64,000 nt of DNA from Pseudomonas sp. BCA17 (GCF_004519405.1 NZ_SGWI01000001.1:434001-498000), one strand, 5' to 3'. Counted from the first letter of the stretch, positions 43,673 to 52,825 are shown. The notes: generated by a model not told the origin, from the sequence alone. Made by a program: numbers and translations.

Positions 43673-45832
43673 ATGAGCAAATCCCAAAAGACCCCATCGA
43701 CGCCGGGCAATGAGCCGTCGCGAGTTCGTGAAGGCTTGCCCTTCCCCCTGGGTGCCACCTGGGACGGTCTGGGCGTCAACTTCGCGCTGTTCTCGGCCAA
43801 CGCCACCAAGGTGGAATTGTGCCTGTTCGACGACTCCGGCGAGGTGGAGCTTGAGCGTATCGAGCTGCCCGAATACACCGACGAGATCTTCCACGGCTAC
43901 CTGCCCGACGCCCATCCCGGGCTGGTCTACGGCTACCGTGTGTACGGCCCTTATGACCCTGTCAACGGTCATCGTTTCAACCACAACAAGCTGCTGATCG
44001 ACCCCTATGCCAAGCAATTGGTCGGCGAGCTCAAATGGTCCGAAGCCCTGTTCGGCTACACCATCGGCCACCCCGACGACGACCTCAGCTTCGACGAACG
44101 CGACAGCGCACCCTTCGTACCCAAGTGCAAGGTGATCGACCCGGCGCACACCTGGGGCAACGACCAACCGGTGCGCGTGCCTTGGGACCGCACGATCATC
44201 TACGAGACCCACCTGCGCGGTATCAGCATGCGCCACCCTTCGGTGAACGAGTCGCTTCGCGGCACCTGCGCCGGCCTGATGGAAGATGATGTGCTCAAGC
44301 ACATCCGCCAATTGGGCGTGTCGTCGGTCGAGCTGCTACCCGTGCATGCGTTCGTCAACGACCAGCATTTGCTGCAAAAAGGCATGACCAACTATTGGGG
44401 CTATAACAGCATCGCGTTCTTCGCCCCCGACCCACGCTACCTCGCCAGCGGCAAGATCGCGGAATTCAAGGAGATGGTCGCGCACCTGCACGAGCAGAAG
44501 CTCGAGGTGATCCTCGATGTGGTTTACAACCACACCGCCGAAGGCAACGAACGCGGCCCGACCCTGTCCATGCGCGGTATCGACAACGCCTCCTACTACC
44601 GGCTGATGCCCGACGACAAGCGTTTCTACATCAACGACTCCGGCACCGGCAACACTCTCGACCTGAGCCACCCGTGCGTGCTGCAAATGGTCACTGACTC
44701 CCTGCGTTACTGGGCCAACGAGATGCACGTCGACGGTTTCCGCTTCGATTTGGCGACGATCCTGGGGCGCTACCGCGACGGCTTCGACGAACGCCACAGC
44801 TTCCTGGTCGCCTGCCGTCAGGACCCGGTGCTGCGCCAGTTGAAACTGATCGCCGAACCGTGGGACTGCGGCCCCGGCGGTTATCAAGTGGGCAACTTCC
44901 CACCGGGCTGGGTGGAGTGGAACGACCGCTTCCGCGATACCGTGCGCGCGTTCTGGAAAGGCGATGACGGCCAGCTGGCGGATTTCGCCGGGCGCATGAC
45001 CGCCTCTGGCGAGATGTTCAACCACCGGGGTCGCCGGCCGTACAGCTCGGTGAACTTCATTACCGCCCACGACGGTTTCACCCTGCATGACCTGGTGTCC
45101 TACAACGACAAGCACAACGAAGCCAACGACGAAAACAACCAGGACGGCAGCAACAACAACCTGTCGTGGAACCATGGCGTCGAAGGCCCCACCGAAGACC
45201 CGGAAATCAACGCACTGCGTCTGCGCCAGATGCGTAACTTTTTCGCCACCCTGCTCCTCGCCCAAGGCACGCCGATGATCGTCGCCGGCGACGAGTTTGC
45301 GCGGACCCAGCACGGCAACAACAACGCCTATTGCCAGGACAGTGAAATCGGCTGGGTCAACTGGGACCTGGATGAGGACGGCAAATCCCTGCTCAAGTTC
45401 GTCAAGCGCCTGATCAAGTTGCGCCTGGCCTACCCTATCCTGCGCCGAGGCCGCTTCCTGGTCGGCGATTACAACGAAGACATCGGCGTGAAAGACGTCA
45501 CCTGGCTGGCGCCTGATGGCAATGAAATGAGCACTGAACAATGGCAAGACAGCCATGGTCGCTGCCTGGGCATGCTGATGGATGGCCGCGCCCAGGAAAC
45601 CGGGATTCGCCGCCCAGGTGCCGACGCGACCTTGCTGCTGGTCGTCAACGCGCACCACGACATGGTCAATTTCCGCCTGCCGCCGGTGCCTGAAGGTGAA
45701 TGCTGGACATGCCTGCTCGATACCAACCAAATCGCTGTGCGTGGCCAGGAGCGCTTTGATTTCGATCACGAGTACGCCGTGACGGGGCGCTCGCTGCTGT
45801 TGTTCGAACTGCAGCGCGCAAGCGAGGTGTGA
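43673..45832 (+). CDS. glgX: Glycogen debranching enzyme
   Basis: A 719-residue GH13 isoamylase-type enzyme that cuts alpha-1,6 branches. It has an N-terminal CBM48 domain (FPLGATWDGLGVNFALFS) and barrel motifs VILDVVYNHTAEGN, VDGFRFDLATILG, LIAEPWDCGPGGYQ, and TAHDGFTLHDLV. Its stop is 1 nt before the next gene, making glgX the head of a five-gene run to 48839. Branched glucan trimmed by GlgX gives linear maltodextrins for TreY/MalQ. Confidence 0.94.
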   Translation: MSKSQKTPSTPGNEPSRVREGLPFPLGATWDGLGVNFALFSANATKVELCLFDDSGEVELERIELPEYTDEIFHGYLPDAHPGLVYGYRVYGPYDPVNGHRFNHNKLLIDPYAKQLVGELKWSEALFGYTIGHPDDDLSFDERDSAPFVPKCKVIDPAHTWGNDQPVRVPWDRTIIYETHLRGISMRHPSVNESLRGTCAGLMEDDVLKHIRQLGVSSVELLPVHAFVNDQHLLQKGMTNYWGYNSIAFFAPDPRYLASGKIAEFKEMVAHLHEQKLEVILDVVYNHTAEGNERGPTLSMRGIDNASYYRLMPDDKRFYINDSGTGNTLDLSHPCVLQMVTDSLRYWANEMHVDGFRFDLATILGRYRDGFDERHSFLVACRQDPVLRQLKLIAEPWDCGPGGYQVGNFPPGWVEWNDRFRDTVRAFWKGDDGQLADFAGRMTASGEMFNHRGRRPYSSVNFITAHDGFTLHDLVSYNDKHNEANDENNQDGSNNNLSWNHGVEGPTEDPEINALRLRQMRNFFATLLLAQGTPMIVAGDEFARTQHGNNNAYCQDSEIGWVNWDLDEDGKSLLKFVKRLIKLRLAYPILRRGRFLVGDYNEDIGVKDVTWLAPDGNEMSTEQWQDSHGRCLGMLMDGRAQETGIRRPGADATLLLVVNAHHDMVNFRLPPVPEGECWTCLLDTNQIAVRGQERFDFDHEYAVTGRSLLLFELQRASEV

Positions 45833-45833
45833 C

Positions 45834-46832
45834 ATGGCGCTGCATCACTTCCTTCAGGGCTACCGGGGCTATGCGGATGCGCAGGCCCTCGGCCAGGCGC
45901 TGAGGGCGCTTCAGGAGGAAGGCCTGGACCAGCTGCCGTTGCCCGGCGGCGGCGAAACGTTAACGCGTTTCAGCTGCCTGGCACAGGTGGCGGGGCACGA
46001 CTTGCGCCTGTGCAAGTTGTTCGAAGGGCACACCGATGCCTTGGCGATCATTGCCGAACTGCACAGCCCCGCGCCGCCCTTGGGTAGCACCTGGGGTATG
46101 TGGGCCGCCGAGCCACCCAACGCGAAAGTGCGGGTGCGGCGCGATGGCCACCGTTTGCTGATCGACGGACGCAAGGCCTGGTGCTCCGGTGCGGCCGTGG
46201 TCAGCCACGGGTTACTCACCGCCTGGGATGAGGAGGATCGTCAGCAATTGGTCGCCGTGGCAATGGATCAGCCCAGCATCACGGTGACTGATGAAGGCTG
46301 GAACGCGGTGGGTATGGCTGCCACCGGCAGTGTCGAAATCGTTTTCAGCGAAGCCCGGGGCCTCCCGGTCGGAGGCCCCGGCGATTACCTCTCGCGCCCG
46401 GGCTTCTGGCAAGGCGGGATCGGCATCGCCGCCTGTTGGTATGGCGCCGCACAGCGCCTGGGCGAGGTGCTGCGTGAGCAGTGCGCAAAACATCCGGAGC
46501 CCCATGCCCTCGCCCACCTCGGTGCAGTCGACAGCGCCTTGAACAGCGCCGCTTGTGTACTGCGCGCCAGTGCCGAACAGATCGACCGCCAGCCGACCGC
46601 CGATGCGCGACTGCTGGCTCAGCAGACGCGCGCGTGCATTGAGGACACCGTTGAACAGGTGATCCACCATGTGGGCCGGGCCGTGGGTGCCGGGCCTTAT
46701 TGCAAGGACCCGCACTTCGCCCAACTGATCGCAGATCTGCCCGTGTACGTGCGTCAAAGTCATGCCGAACGCGACCTGGCCGCCTTGGGCGCGCAAGTCG
46801 CAGGCGAACCCTCAGGGAGGTGGCGGTTATGA
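45834..46832 (+). CDS. Acyl-CoA-dehydrogenase-like protein
   Basis: A 332-residue protein of the acyl-CoA dehydrogenase fold but shorter than the roughly 380-residue norm. Recognisable parts are the middle beta domain (RVRRDGHRLLIDGRKAWCSGAAVVSHGLL) and C-terminal helices with the segment VIHHVGRAVGAGPYCKD. The catalytic glutamate position is not clear. It is co-transcribed with a PIG-L deacetylase, a NodS-like methyltransferase and a glycosyltransferase, so it may act on an acyl group of a glycoconjugate rather than in fatty-acid degradation. Confidence 0.8.
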   Translation: MALHHFLQGYRGYADAQALGQALRALQEEGLDQLPLPGGGETLTRFSCLAQVAGHDLRLCKLFEGHTDALAIIAELHSPAPPLGSTWGMWAAEPPNAKVRVRRDGHRLLIDGRKAWCSGAAVVSHGLLTAWDEEDRQQLVAVAMDQPSITVTDEGWNAVGMAATGSVEIVFSEARGLPVGGPGDYLSRPGFWQGGIGIAACWYGAAQRLGEVLREQCAKHPEPHALAHLGAVDSALNSAACVLRASAEQIDRQPTADARLLAQQTRACIEDTVEQVIHHVGRAVGAGPYCKDPHFAQLIADLPVYVRQSHAERDLAALGAQVAGEPSGRWRL

Positions 46833-47587
46833 AGCCCAATCCAATTGTCGGCCAAGGCACGCCATTGCATCACTGGCAGGCATCGACGCGGCTGGCTGAG
46901 TTGCCGGTTATCAGCGTCGAGCAGTTGGTGCCTGAAGGCCATCGCGCCGTGATTATCGCGCCTCACCCGGACGATGAAGTGCTGGGGTGTGGCGGCCTGA
47001 TGCAGGGACTGGCCAAATTGGGCCGGCCCATTCAACTGATCTCCGTCACCGACGGCAGCGCCAGTCATCCTGGCTCGCGCCGCTGGCCGGTAGAACGCCT
47101 GAGCGTGGTGCGCCCGCAGGAATCGGCCCAGGCCCTGCACCGCCTTGGCCTGCCATTGCACAGTTTGAAATGGCTGCGCGCAGGGTTTGCCGACAGCCAG
47201 GTCGCGGCGCGTGAAGCCCAATTGGCGACGTTCATCCAGCGTTACCTCAAGCCCACCGATGTGGTGTTTACCACCTGGCGCGAAGACGGCCATTGCGATC
47301 ATGAAGCGGTCGGCCGTGCCAGCGCGCAAGCGGCCCAGGCCGTCGGTGCAAGCCTGTTCGAGTTGCCGGTGTGGACTTGGCACTGGGCAACGCCTGAAGA
47401 CAGTCAAGTACCCTGGGAGCGTGCCCGCAAAGTGCTCTTGAGCCCCGAAACCGTGGCGCGCAAGCGGCACGCTATCCACGCCTTCGCCAGCCAATTGGAG
47501 GGCGACCCGCAGATCGGCCTCGGCCCGGTGCTGGCGCCGTATGTGGTGGAGCGCCTGTTGCAACCTTTTGAAGTGGTGTTTGTATGA
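46829..47587 (+). CDS. PIG-L-family N-deacetylase
   Basis: A 252-residue zinc-dependent deacetylase of the PIG-L/LmbE/MshB family. The zinc/catalytic motif is intact as APHPDDEVLGCGG near residue 43, followed by SVTDGSASHPGS and the second metal motif HCDHEAVG. These enzymes remove N-acetyl from GlcNAc-containing substrates. ATG 46829 overlaps the upstream stop and has GGGAGGT upstream. It overlaps the methyltransferase gene as ATGA. Confidence 0.9.
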   Translation: MKPNPIVGQGTPLHHWQASTRLAELPVISVEQLVPEGHRAVIIAPHPDDEVLGCGGLMQGLAKLGRPIQLISVTDGSASHPGSRRWPVERLSVVRPQESAQALHRLGLPLHSLKWLRAGFADSQVAAREAQLATFIQRYLKPTDVVFTTWREDGHCDHEAVGRASAQAAQAVGASLFELPVWTWHWATPEDSQVPWERARKVLLSPETVARKRHAIHAFASQLEGDPQIGLGPVLAPYVVERLLQPFEVVFV

Positions 47588-48183
47588 GCGTGGCAACCCC
47601 ATATTTCGACCAGTTGTTTGCCGATAACGACGATCCGTGGGCCTTTCGCCAACGCTGGTATGAGCGGCGCAAGCGGGCCCTGACCCTGGCCGTGCTCACA
47701 CGGGCGCACTACACCTCAATCTTCGAGCCCGGCTGCGCCAACGGCGAATTGAGCGCCGAGCTGGCAACACGCTGCGATCAGCTGTTGTGTTGCGACACCT
47801 CAGCGATGGCCGTGGCCCTGGCCAAAACGCGCCTGTCGGCGTTTGCCCATGCCCAAGTGCAGCAAAGTCGCCTGCCCGAACAATGGCCGACCGGCCAGTT
47901 CGAATTGGTCGTGCTGAGCGAGTTGGGCTACTACCTGGATGCGGATGACCTAGGCCGCCTGATCGACTGCGCCCTCGCCTCACTGGCGCCCAACGGCCAA
48001 CTGCTAGCCTGCCACTGGCGACCCCCTATCGACGAATGCCCGCAGACCGCCGAACAAGTACACGCCCTGCTCCAGCAGCGACTGGGCATGCACCGTGTGG
48101 TACAGCATCACGAAGATGATTTTCTACTCGACCTGTGGAGCCGTGATGGCGCCTCGGTAGCAAGCCAAGAGGGCCTGCGATGA
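47584..48183 (+). CDS. NodS-like SAM-dependent methyltransferase
   Basis: A 199-residue class I methyltransferase. The beginning (YFDQLFADNDDPWAFRQRWYERRKR) and SAM-binding motif (IFEPGCANGELSAEL) resemble NodS, the rhizobial chitooligosaccharide N-methyltransferase. The substrate here is unknown; sitting between a deacetylase and a glycosyltransferase, N-methylation of a freed amino sugar is a reasonable guess. Overlaps both neighbours by 4 nt. Confidence 0.85.
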   Translation: MSVATPYFDQLFADNDDPWAFRQRWYERRKRALTLAVLTRAHYTSIFEPGCANGELSAELATRCDQLLCCDTSAMAVALAKTRLSAFAHAQVQQSRLPEQWPTGQFELVVLSELGYYLDADDLGRLIDCALASLAPNGQLLACHWRPPIDECPQTAEQVHALLQQRLGMHRVVQHHEDDFLLDLWSRDGASVASQEGLR

Positions 48184-48839
48184 TTGGCATTTTGATCCCG
48201 GTACATAACGAAGAAGCGCTGTTGGGCGAATGCCTCAAGGCGGCGATGATTGCGGCCAGTCACCCAGGCTTGCTCGGCGAAGCAGTACAGATCCTGGTGG
48301 TGCTCGACAGTTGCACCGACGGCAGCGCAGCGATTGCCCAGGCGTATCAGGTGCAGAGCCTGGAAGTGCAGGCGCGCAATGTCGGGCAGGTGCGCGGCGT
48401 GGGTGCGCGGCACTTGCTCAATCAAGGTGCACGGTGGATATCCTGCACAGATGCCGACAGCCGCGTCGCCCCCGATTGGTTGGTGGCGCAGTTGGCGCTG
48501 GGGGTCGATGCGGTGTGCGGTACGGTCACCGTGGACGCCTGGAGTGAAGGGTTCGACCCGGCGGCGCAGATTCGCTATCACCAGGCGTACGAAGCCCGGG
48601 ACGGCCATCGGCATATCCACGGTGCCAACCTGGGCGTGAGTGCCGATGCCTATGTACGAGCCGGCGGCTTCGAACCGCTGGCGTGCCATGAGGATGTACA
48701 ACTGGTGCGCAACCTCGAACGCTGCGGCGCCTCCATCGCCTGGAGCCATTCGCCGCAAGTGATCACCAGCGCACGCCTGGATTGTCGTGCCCAGGGCGGG
48801 TTCGGTGACTATTTGAAAAGCCTGCTGCAGTTTTCGTAA
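48180..48839 (+). CDS. Family 2 glycosyltransferase
   Basis: A 219-residue GT-A fold glycosyltransferase without membrane segments: IGILIPVHNEEALLGECL, VVLDSCTDGSA, the DxD-type CTDADSRV, and GANLGVSADAYVRAGGF. It should transfer a sugar in the pathway shared with the three preceding genes. Last gene of the operon. Confidence 0.88.
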   Translation: MIGILIPVHNEEALLGECLKAAMIAASHPGLLGEAVQILVVLDSCTDGSAAIAQAYQVQSLEVQARNVGQVRGVGARHLLNQGARWISCTDADSRVAPDWLVAQLALGVDAVCGTVTVDAWSEGFDPAAQIRYHQAYEARDGHRHIHGANLGVSADAYVRAGGFEPLACHEDVQLVRNLERCGASIAWSHSPQVITSARLDCRAQGGFGDYLKSLLQFS

Positions 48840-48900
48840 AAAAACGACATTTCAAAATGTGAAAGCGATAAATCCTTGTCTATGCTCATAACGCCTTGCA

Positions 48901-48924
48901 CAGCGTTCCAGGGTTGGAACGCTG
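48901..48924 (+). repeat. Leader hairpin and probable promoter ahead of second PIG-L gene
   Basis: CAGCGTTCCA and TGGAACGCTG (48901-48910, 48915-48924) form a perfect 10-bp stem with a GGGT loop. It lies about 20 bp after a TATGCT -10-like hexamer (48881-48886) and some 95 bp before ATG 49018, so it could be a 5' UTR structure controlling that gene. Confidence 0.4.
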
Positions 48925-49017
48925 CGCACTCAGCGCAGGAGCCTGAGATGAATAAAAGAGAGTCGTCCCATCGACAGGGCACGACCCCGCATCAACCGAC
49001 AAGGACGTACCTCCCCA

Positions 49018-49779
49018 ATGAAGCCTGCCTCCCTAAGCGAAGGCCGCCGCGGCCCCGCACAAATCTGGAACAGCGCGCCGCAGCTGGCGCAAATCCCCAT
49101 CATCGCTCTGACCTCACTGGTGCCGCCCGGCGCACGCGTGGTGGTGATTGCGCCTCACCCCGGCGATGAAGTCCTGGCCTGTGGTGGTTTGCTGCAACTG
49201 CTCAGCACCCGCGAACACCCTCTGCAATTGATCTCCATCACCGATGGCAGCGCCAGCCATCCCGGCTCCAACGTATGGCCGGCCAGGCGCCTGAGTGTGG
49301 TGCGGCCCCAGGAAAGCGTCGAAGCCCTGCGCCGCCTGGGCATGCCGTTGCACAGCCTGAAATGGATTCGTGGTGGCTTCCTCGATAATGCGCTGCCTGC
49401 ACGCGAACAGCCGATGAGCCAATTCATCGCCCGCTACCTGCAACCCGGCGACGTGGTATTGACCACTTGGCGCAACGACGGCAACGCGGACCACGACGCC
49501 GTCGGCCGTGCCAGTGCCAAAGCGTGCAGCCTGGTGGGCGCGCAGTTGTATGAACTGCCCATCTGGGCCTGGCATTGCCCGGCGCGTGAGGGCGCGGTGA
49601 TTCCCTGGCAGCGCGCGCGCAAGGTGCGCCTGGACAGCTGGAGCGTGGCGCGCAAACTGCATGCCGCCCACGCCTACGCCAGCCAGTTGGCCGGCGACCC
49701 GCAAATTGGCCTGGCACCGATGCTGGCCCAGGAGCTGCTGGAGCGGATGCGCGAGCCGTACGAGATTGTGTTTGTCTAG
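49018..49779 (+). CDS. PIG-L-family protein with altered active-site motif
   Basis: A 253-residue paralogue of the gene at 46829; the two align from the first residue (MKP...). The usual HPDDE reads HPGDE (APHPGDEVLACGG): the residue acting as general base in MshB-type enzymes is glycine. The remaining metal ligands (HPxD and the NADHDAVG motif) are kept. It may be catalytically impaired, or have another activity or regulatory role. It has its own leader with a hairpin rather than being coupled to the glycosyltransferase. Confidence 0.85.
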   Translation: MKPASLSEGRRGPAQIWNSAPQLAQIPIIALTSLVPPGARVVVIAPHPGDEVLACGGLLQLLSTREHPLQLISITDGSASHPGSNVWPARRLSVVRPQESVEALRRLGMPLHSLKWIRGGFLDNALPAREQPMSQFIARYLQPGDVVLTTWRNDGNADHDAVGRASAKACSLVGAQLYELPIWAWHCPAREGAVIPWQRARKVRLDSWSVARKLHAAHAYASQLAGDPQIGLAPMLAQELLERMREPYEIVFV

Positions 49780-49981
49780 CGAGCCACTCGGCTCTACCGC
49801 AGCCGCCATTCGGTAATGCCCCCGAACCCGGTTGATCGTTAGCTGCGGCTTTGTATCGCAGTGTGTACGCCAGCCACTGCGATACATAACCCGCGACTTG
49901 CGGCGCATTCAGGACACAGGCCCGATACAGCCAAGCGTTCAACTGAGAGCCAGGCACACATCAAGCCTTAGGAGGCTCGCC

Positions 49982-51001
49982 ATGCACACTCAGTTGAACC
50001 GCCGTTCCCTGTTCCTGGCCTTAGCGCTGTCGCCACTCGGAGCCATTGGCGTGGCCAACGCCGAAATGCCGGAAATAAACACCCCACCCGCCATCAGCCA
50101 CAGCAGCTTTGGCGCGCTCAAACACATCAAGGCCGGCCTGCTGGATGTGGCTTACGCAGAAGTCGGCCCGGCCAACGGCAAGGTGGTGATTCTGCTGCAT
50201 GGCTGGCCCTACGATATCGACAGCTACGCCAATGTCGCCCCGCTGCTTGCAGCCAAGGGTTATCGCGTGTTGATCCCCTACGCCCGTGGTTATGGCGACA
50301 CGCGTTTTCTGTCGGATAAAACCTTGCGCAACGGCGAACCTGCCGCACTGGCCCAGGATGTGATCGACTTCATGGATGCGTTGAAAATCCAGCAAGCGGT
50401 GCTTGGGGGTTATGACTGGGGCGCACGTTCGGCGGATATCGTCTCGGCGCTGTGGCCGGAGCGGGTCAAGGCACTGGTGTCGGTCAGTGGTTACCTGATC
50501 GGCAACCAGGCCAGCGGCAAGAACCCACTGCCGCCCAAGGCCGAGTTGCAATGGTGGTACCAGTTCTACTTCGCCACCGAACGCGGCAGCGCGGGCTATC
50601 AGAAAAACACCCACGACTTCGCCAAGCTGATCTGGCAAACCGCCTCACCCCAATGGCAGTTCGACGACGCCACCTTCAACCGCAGTGCCAAGGGCCTGGA
50701 CAACCCCGACCACGTCGCCATCACCGTGTTCAACTACCGCTGGCGCCTGGGGTTGGTGCAGGGAGAGGCGCAATACAGTGCGCTGGAGCAGCAACTCGCC
50801 CAGTCACCGTCCATTGGCGTACCGACCATCACCTTGGAAGGCGACGCCAACGGCGCACCGCATCCGCAACCGGAGGACTACGCCAAGCGCTTCACCGGCA
50901 AATACCAGTTCCGCCAGGTCAATGGTGGCATCGGTCACAACTTACCTCAGGAAGCGCCGCAGGCTTTCGCCAAGGCCGTGATCGACGCTGATCATCTGTG
51001 A
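49982..51001 (+). CDS. Exported epoxide-hydrolase-like alpha/beta hydrolase
   Basis: A 339-residue hydrolase with a twin-arginine-like signal (NRRSLFLALALSPLGAIGVANA). Motifs: oxyanion LLHGWPYDID, nucleophile Asp in GGYDWGARSA (an Asp nucleophile, as in epoxide hydrolases and haloalkane dehalogenases), and catalytic His in GGIGHNLPQE. AGGAGG precedes ATG 49982; the longer frame from 49832 lacks a signal peptide. Substrate unknown. Confidence 0.88.
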   Translation: MHTQLNRRSLFLALALSPLGAIGVANAEMPEINTPPAISHSSFGALKHIKAGLLDVAYAEVGPANGKVVILLHGWPYDIDSYANVAPLLAAKGYRVLIPYARGYGDTRFLSDKTLRNGEPAALAQDVIDFMDALKIQQAVLGGYDWGARSADIVSALWPERVKALVSVSGYLIGNQASGKNPLPPKAELQWWYQFYFATERGSAGYQKNTHDFAKLIWQTASPQWQFDDATFNRSAKGLDNPDHVAITVFNYRWRLGLVQGEAQYSALEQQLAQSPSIGVPTITLEGDANGAPHPQPEDYAKRFTGKYQFRQVNGGIGHNLPQEAPQAFAKAVIDADHL

Positions 51002-51013
51002 TGCAATGGCCGC

Positions 51014-51044
51014 TGATTGAGGTGGTCGGCACACGCCTCAATCA
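51014..51044. terminator. Hairpin between convergent genes
   Basis: TGATTGAGG/CCTCAATCA (51014-51022 and 51036-51044) is a perfect 9-bp stem with a 13-nt loop between the convergent hydrolase and OYE genes. No T-tract follows, so a bidirectional Rho-assisted stop is the most that can be said. Confidence 0.45.
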
Positions 51045-51061
51045 CCCTCCCCTGGATCGAC

Positions 51062-52293
51062 TCAGGCCGTTTGCTTACTGATCCAGCGCCGATACTGGCG
51101 GGTACGACAGGCTTCCCCGAGTTGTTGCTGGAGCAACGCACGCAGCGGTGACACGCTCGGGTCGGGCCGCTTATCCAGGCTGAGTTTGCGCAGTTGGAAC
51201 TTGACCACCGCCATATTGGCCAGGGACGCGATGGTTTTGTTTTTCCAGGTGATCGGCGGCAATTGCGGAGCATTGTCTTTGCCTTGCAGCCAGTCACGGG
51301 GCAGATGCGGATCGATGGCCAACGCGGTGCCCATGCCCACCATGTCCACGCCGCTTTGCACCACGCTTTCAGCGACAGGGCGCCGACGCACGCCACCGGT
51401 GACCATCACGGGCATCTTGGCAACCGTTTGGATATCACGGGCAAATTCGAGGAAATAGGCCTCACGCGCCAGGGTCCGGCCATCACGTGCCTGGCCTTGC
51501 ATGGCGGGGGCTTCGTAACTGCCGCCGGACAATTCCACCATGTCCACGTCCAGGTCGTTGAGCAGTGTCACCACACGCTTGGCGTCATCGGCGGTAAAAC
51601 CGCCGCGCTGGAAGTCAGCCGAGTTCAGTTTGACGGCAACCGCGAAGTCCTTCGACACCACGGCCCTGACTGCCTTGACGATTTCCACAAGCAGACGCGC
51701 GCGGTTTTCCAGGGAGCCACCCCACTCGTCCGTGCGCTGGTTAGTCAGCGGCGACAAAAACTGGCTTAGCAGATAACCATGGGCGGCGTGGATTTCCACG
51801 CCCGTGAAACCGGCCTGCTCGCCCAGGCGAGCGGAGCGCGCGAAGCGTTGAATCACGTCCTGGATCACGCTGGGCGTCATGGCGTAAGGCGTAGCGAAAC
51901 GCTTGGACAGGTTGCCCAGGCTCAGCGAAACGGCCGAGGGCGCCCAGGTCTTTTGCCCAAGGTTGGCCTGCATCTGCCGACCGGGATGGTTGATCTGCAA
52001 CCAGACCTGAGCGCCGCCGGACCGGCTCACCTGGGCCCAGCGCCTGAACTTGGCCAATTGCAGGTCATCCTGCAACACCACCCCACCCGGGCCGGTCATG
52101 GCGCGGCCGTCAACCATCACATTGCCGGTGATGATCAGCCCCGCACCGCCATCAGCCCATGCCTGGTAGAGACGCATCAGGTCTGCGGAAGGCGCCTGGT
52201 GGGCGTCCGCCATGTTTTCTTCCATGGCCGCTTTGGCAATGCGGTTCTTGATGGTCGAACCGTTGGGCAGTATCAGGGGGCGAACAGGTTCAT
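51062..52293 (-). pseudogene. Old Yellow Enzyme family oxidoreductase with N-terminal frameshift
   Basis: An NADH:flavin oxidoreductase (OYE family). Expected start ATG 52293 (AGGA upstream) encodes MNLFAP and then hits TGA; adding one C to the run of five at 52280-52276 restores a continuous protein (LILPNGSTIKNRIAKAAMEEN...). The rest, from ATG 52225, is a clean 387-residue frame with GVEIHAAHGYLL, TNQRTDEWGGS and MVTGGVRRR. Internal initiation would lose the first 24 residues, including strand 1 and FMN contacts. It may be a true pseudogene, a phase-variable gene or a sequencing error. Confidence 0.75.
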
Positions 52294-52321
52294 GGGGATG
52301 GTCCTCAGTTGGGGTGGAACC

Positions 52322-52352
52322 ACCATAAGATTGAAGTCAACTTTAAGGTCAA
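52322..52352 (-). promoter_or_regulatory. MerR-type promoter of the OYE gene
   Basis: On the minus strand TTGACC (52352-52347) and TATGGT (52327-52322) are separated by 19 bp, the long spacer that MerR-family activators untwist. The spacer contains an imperfect dyad (CTTAAAGTTGACTT). It lies 29 bp before ATG 52293. Confidence 0.65.
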
Positions 52353-52367
52353 CCGTTTTTTGAGGTG

Positions 52368-52805
52368 TTATTTATCCGTACGAGCTGAAACCGCCGCCCC
52401 GCCCTCTTCGCGCAGACGATGCAGGAGCAACTGGGTATTCTCGGCACAAGCCACGCCCTCTGGCTTGCCCTCGACGCCCGCGATCACCCGCAACAGTTGT
52501 GCTTTGTTCTGGGCCAACCGCTGCTGCAGCACTTCGATTTCCTCAACCTTGCGTTTTAGCCCGCTCAACAACTCGTCATGCTGCCAACCGCCTGCATTGG
52601 ACGGCAGCAATTTGCGGATTTCCTCCAGTGAAAACCCGGCGCCCTGCGCGCCGGTGATGAGTTGCAATACCCACTCGGTATCAGGGGCATAATCCCGGTA
52701 ACCGTTGGCTTTGCGCCCGACCGACGTGATCAGGCCGCTCGCCTCATAAAAGCGGATGCGTGAAGGCGCCAAGCCGGTGAGTTTCGCCAGTTCACCTATT
52801 CTCAT
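52368..52805 (-). CDS. MerR-family transcriptional regulator
   Basis: A 145-residue regulator with the MerR HTH (MRIGELAKLTGLAPSRIRFYEASGLI), the NGYRDY motif and a C-terminal dimerisation coiled coil. No cysteine pair typical of metal sensors is evident, so organic-ligand sensing is likelier. It sits upstream of the OYE gene on the same strand and should drive the promoter at 52322-52352. A similar site precedes the regulator itself. Confidence 0.92.
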   Translation of the reverse strand: MRIGELAKLTGLAPSRIRFYEASGLITSVGRKANGYRDYAPDTEWVLQLITGAQGAGFSLEEIRKLLPSNAGGWQHDELLSGLKRKVEEIEVLQQRLAQNKAQLLRVIAGVEGKPEGVACAENTQLLLHRLREEGGAAVSARTDK

Positions 52806-52825
52806 GTCCTACCCCTACAGCACGA

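Noticed and set aside
44336..45835. 499-codon minus-strand frame opposite glgX
   Set aside because: Antisense to conserved GH13 motifs; no start site or domain.
48949..49169. Short frame starting MNKRESS with a good GGAG site
   Set aside because: The PIG-L paralogue aligns from ATG 49018 in another frame, and this frame becomes Arg/Pro-rich shadow sequence past that point. A short leader peptide cannot be excluded.
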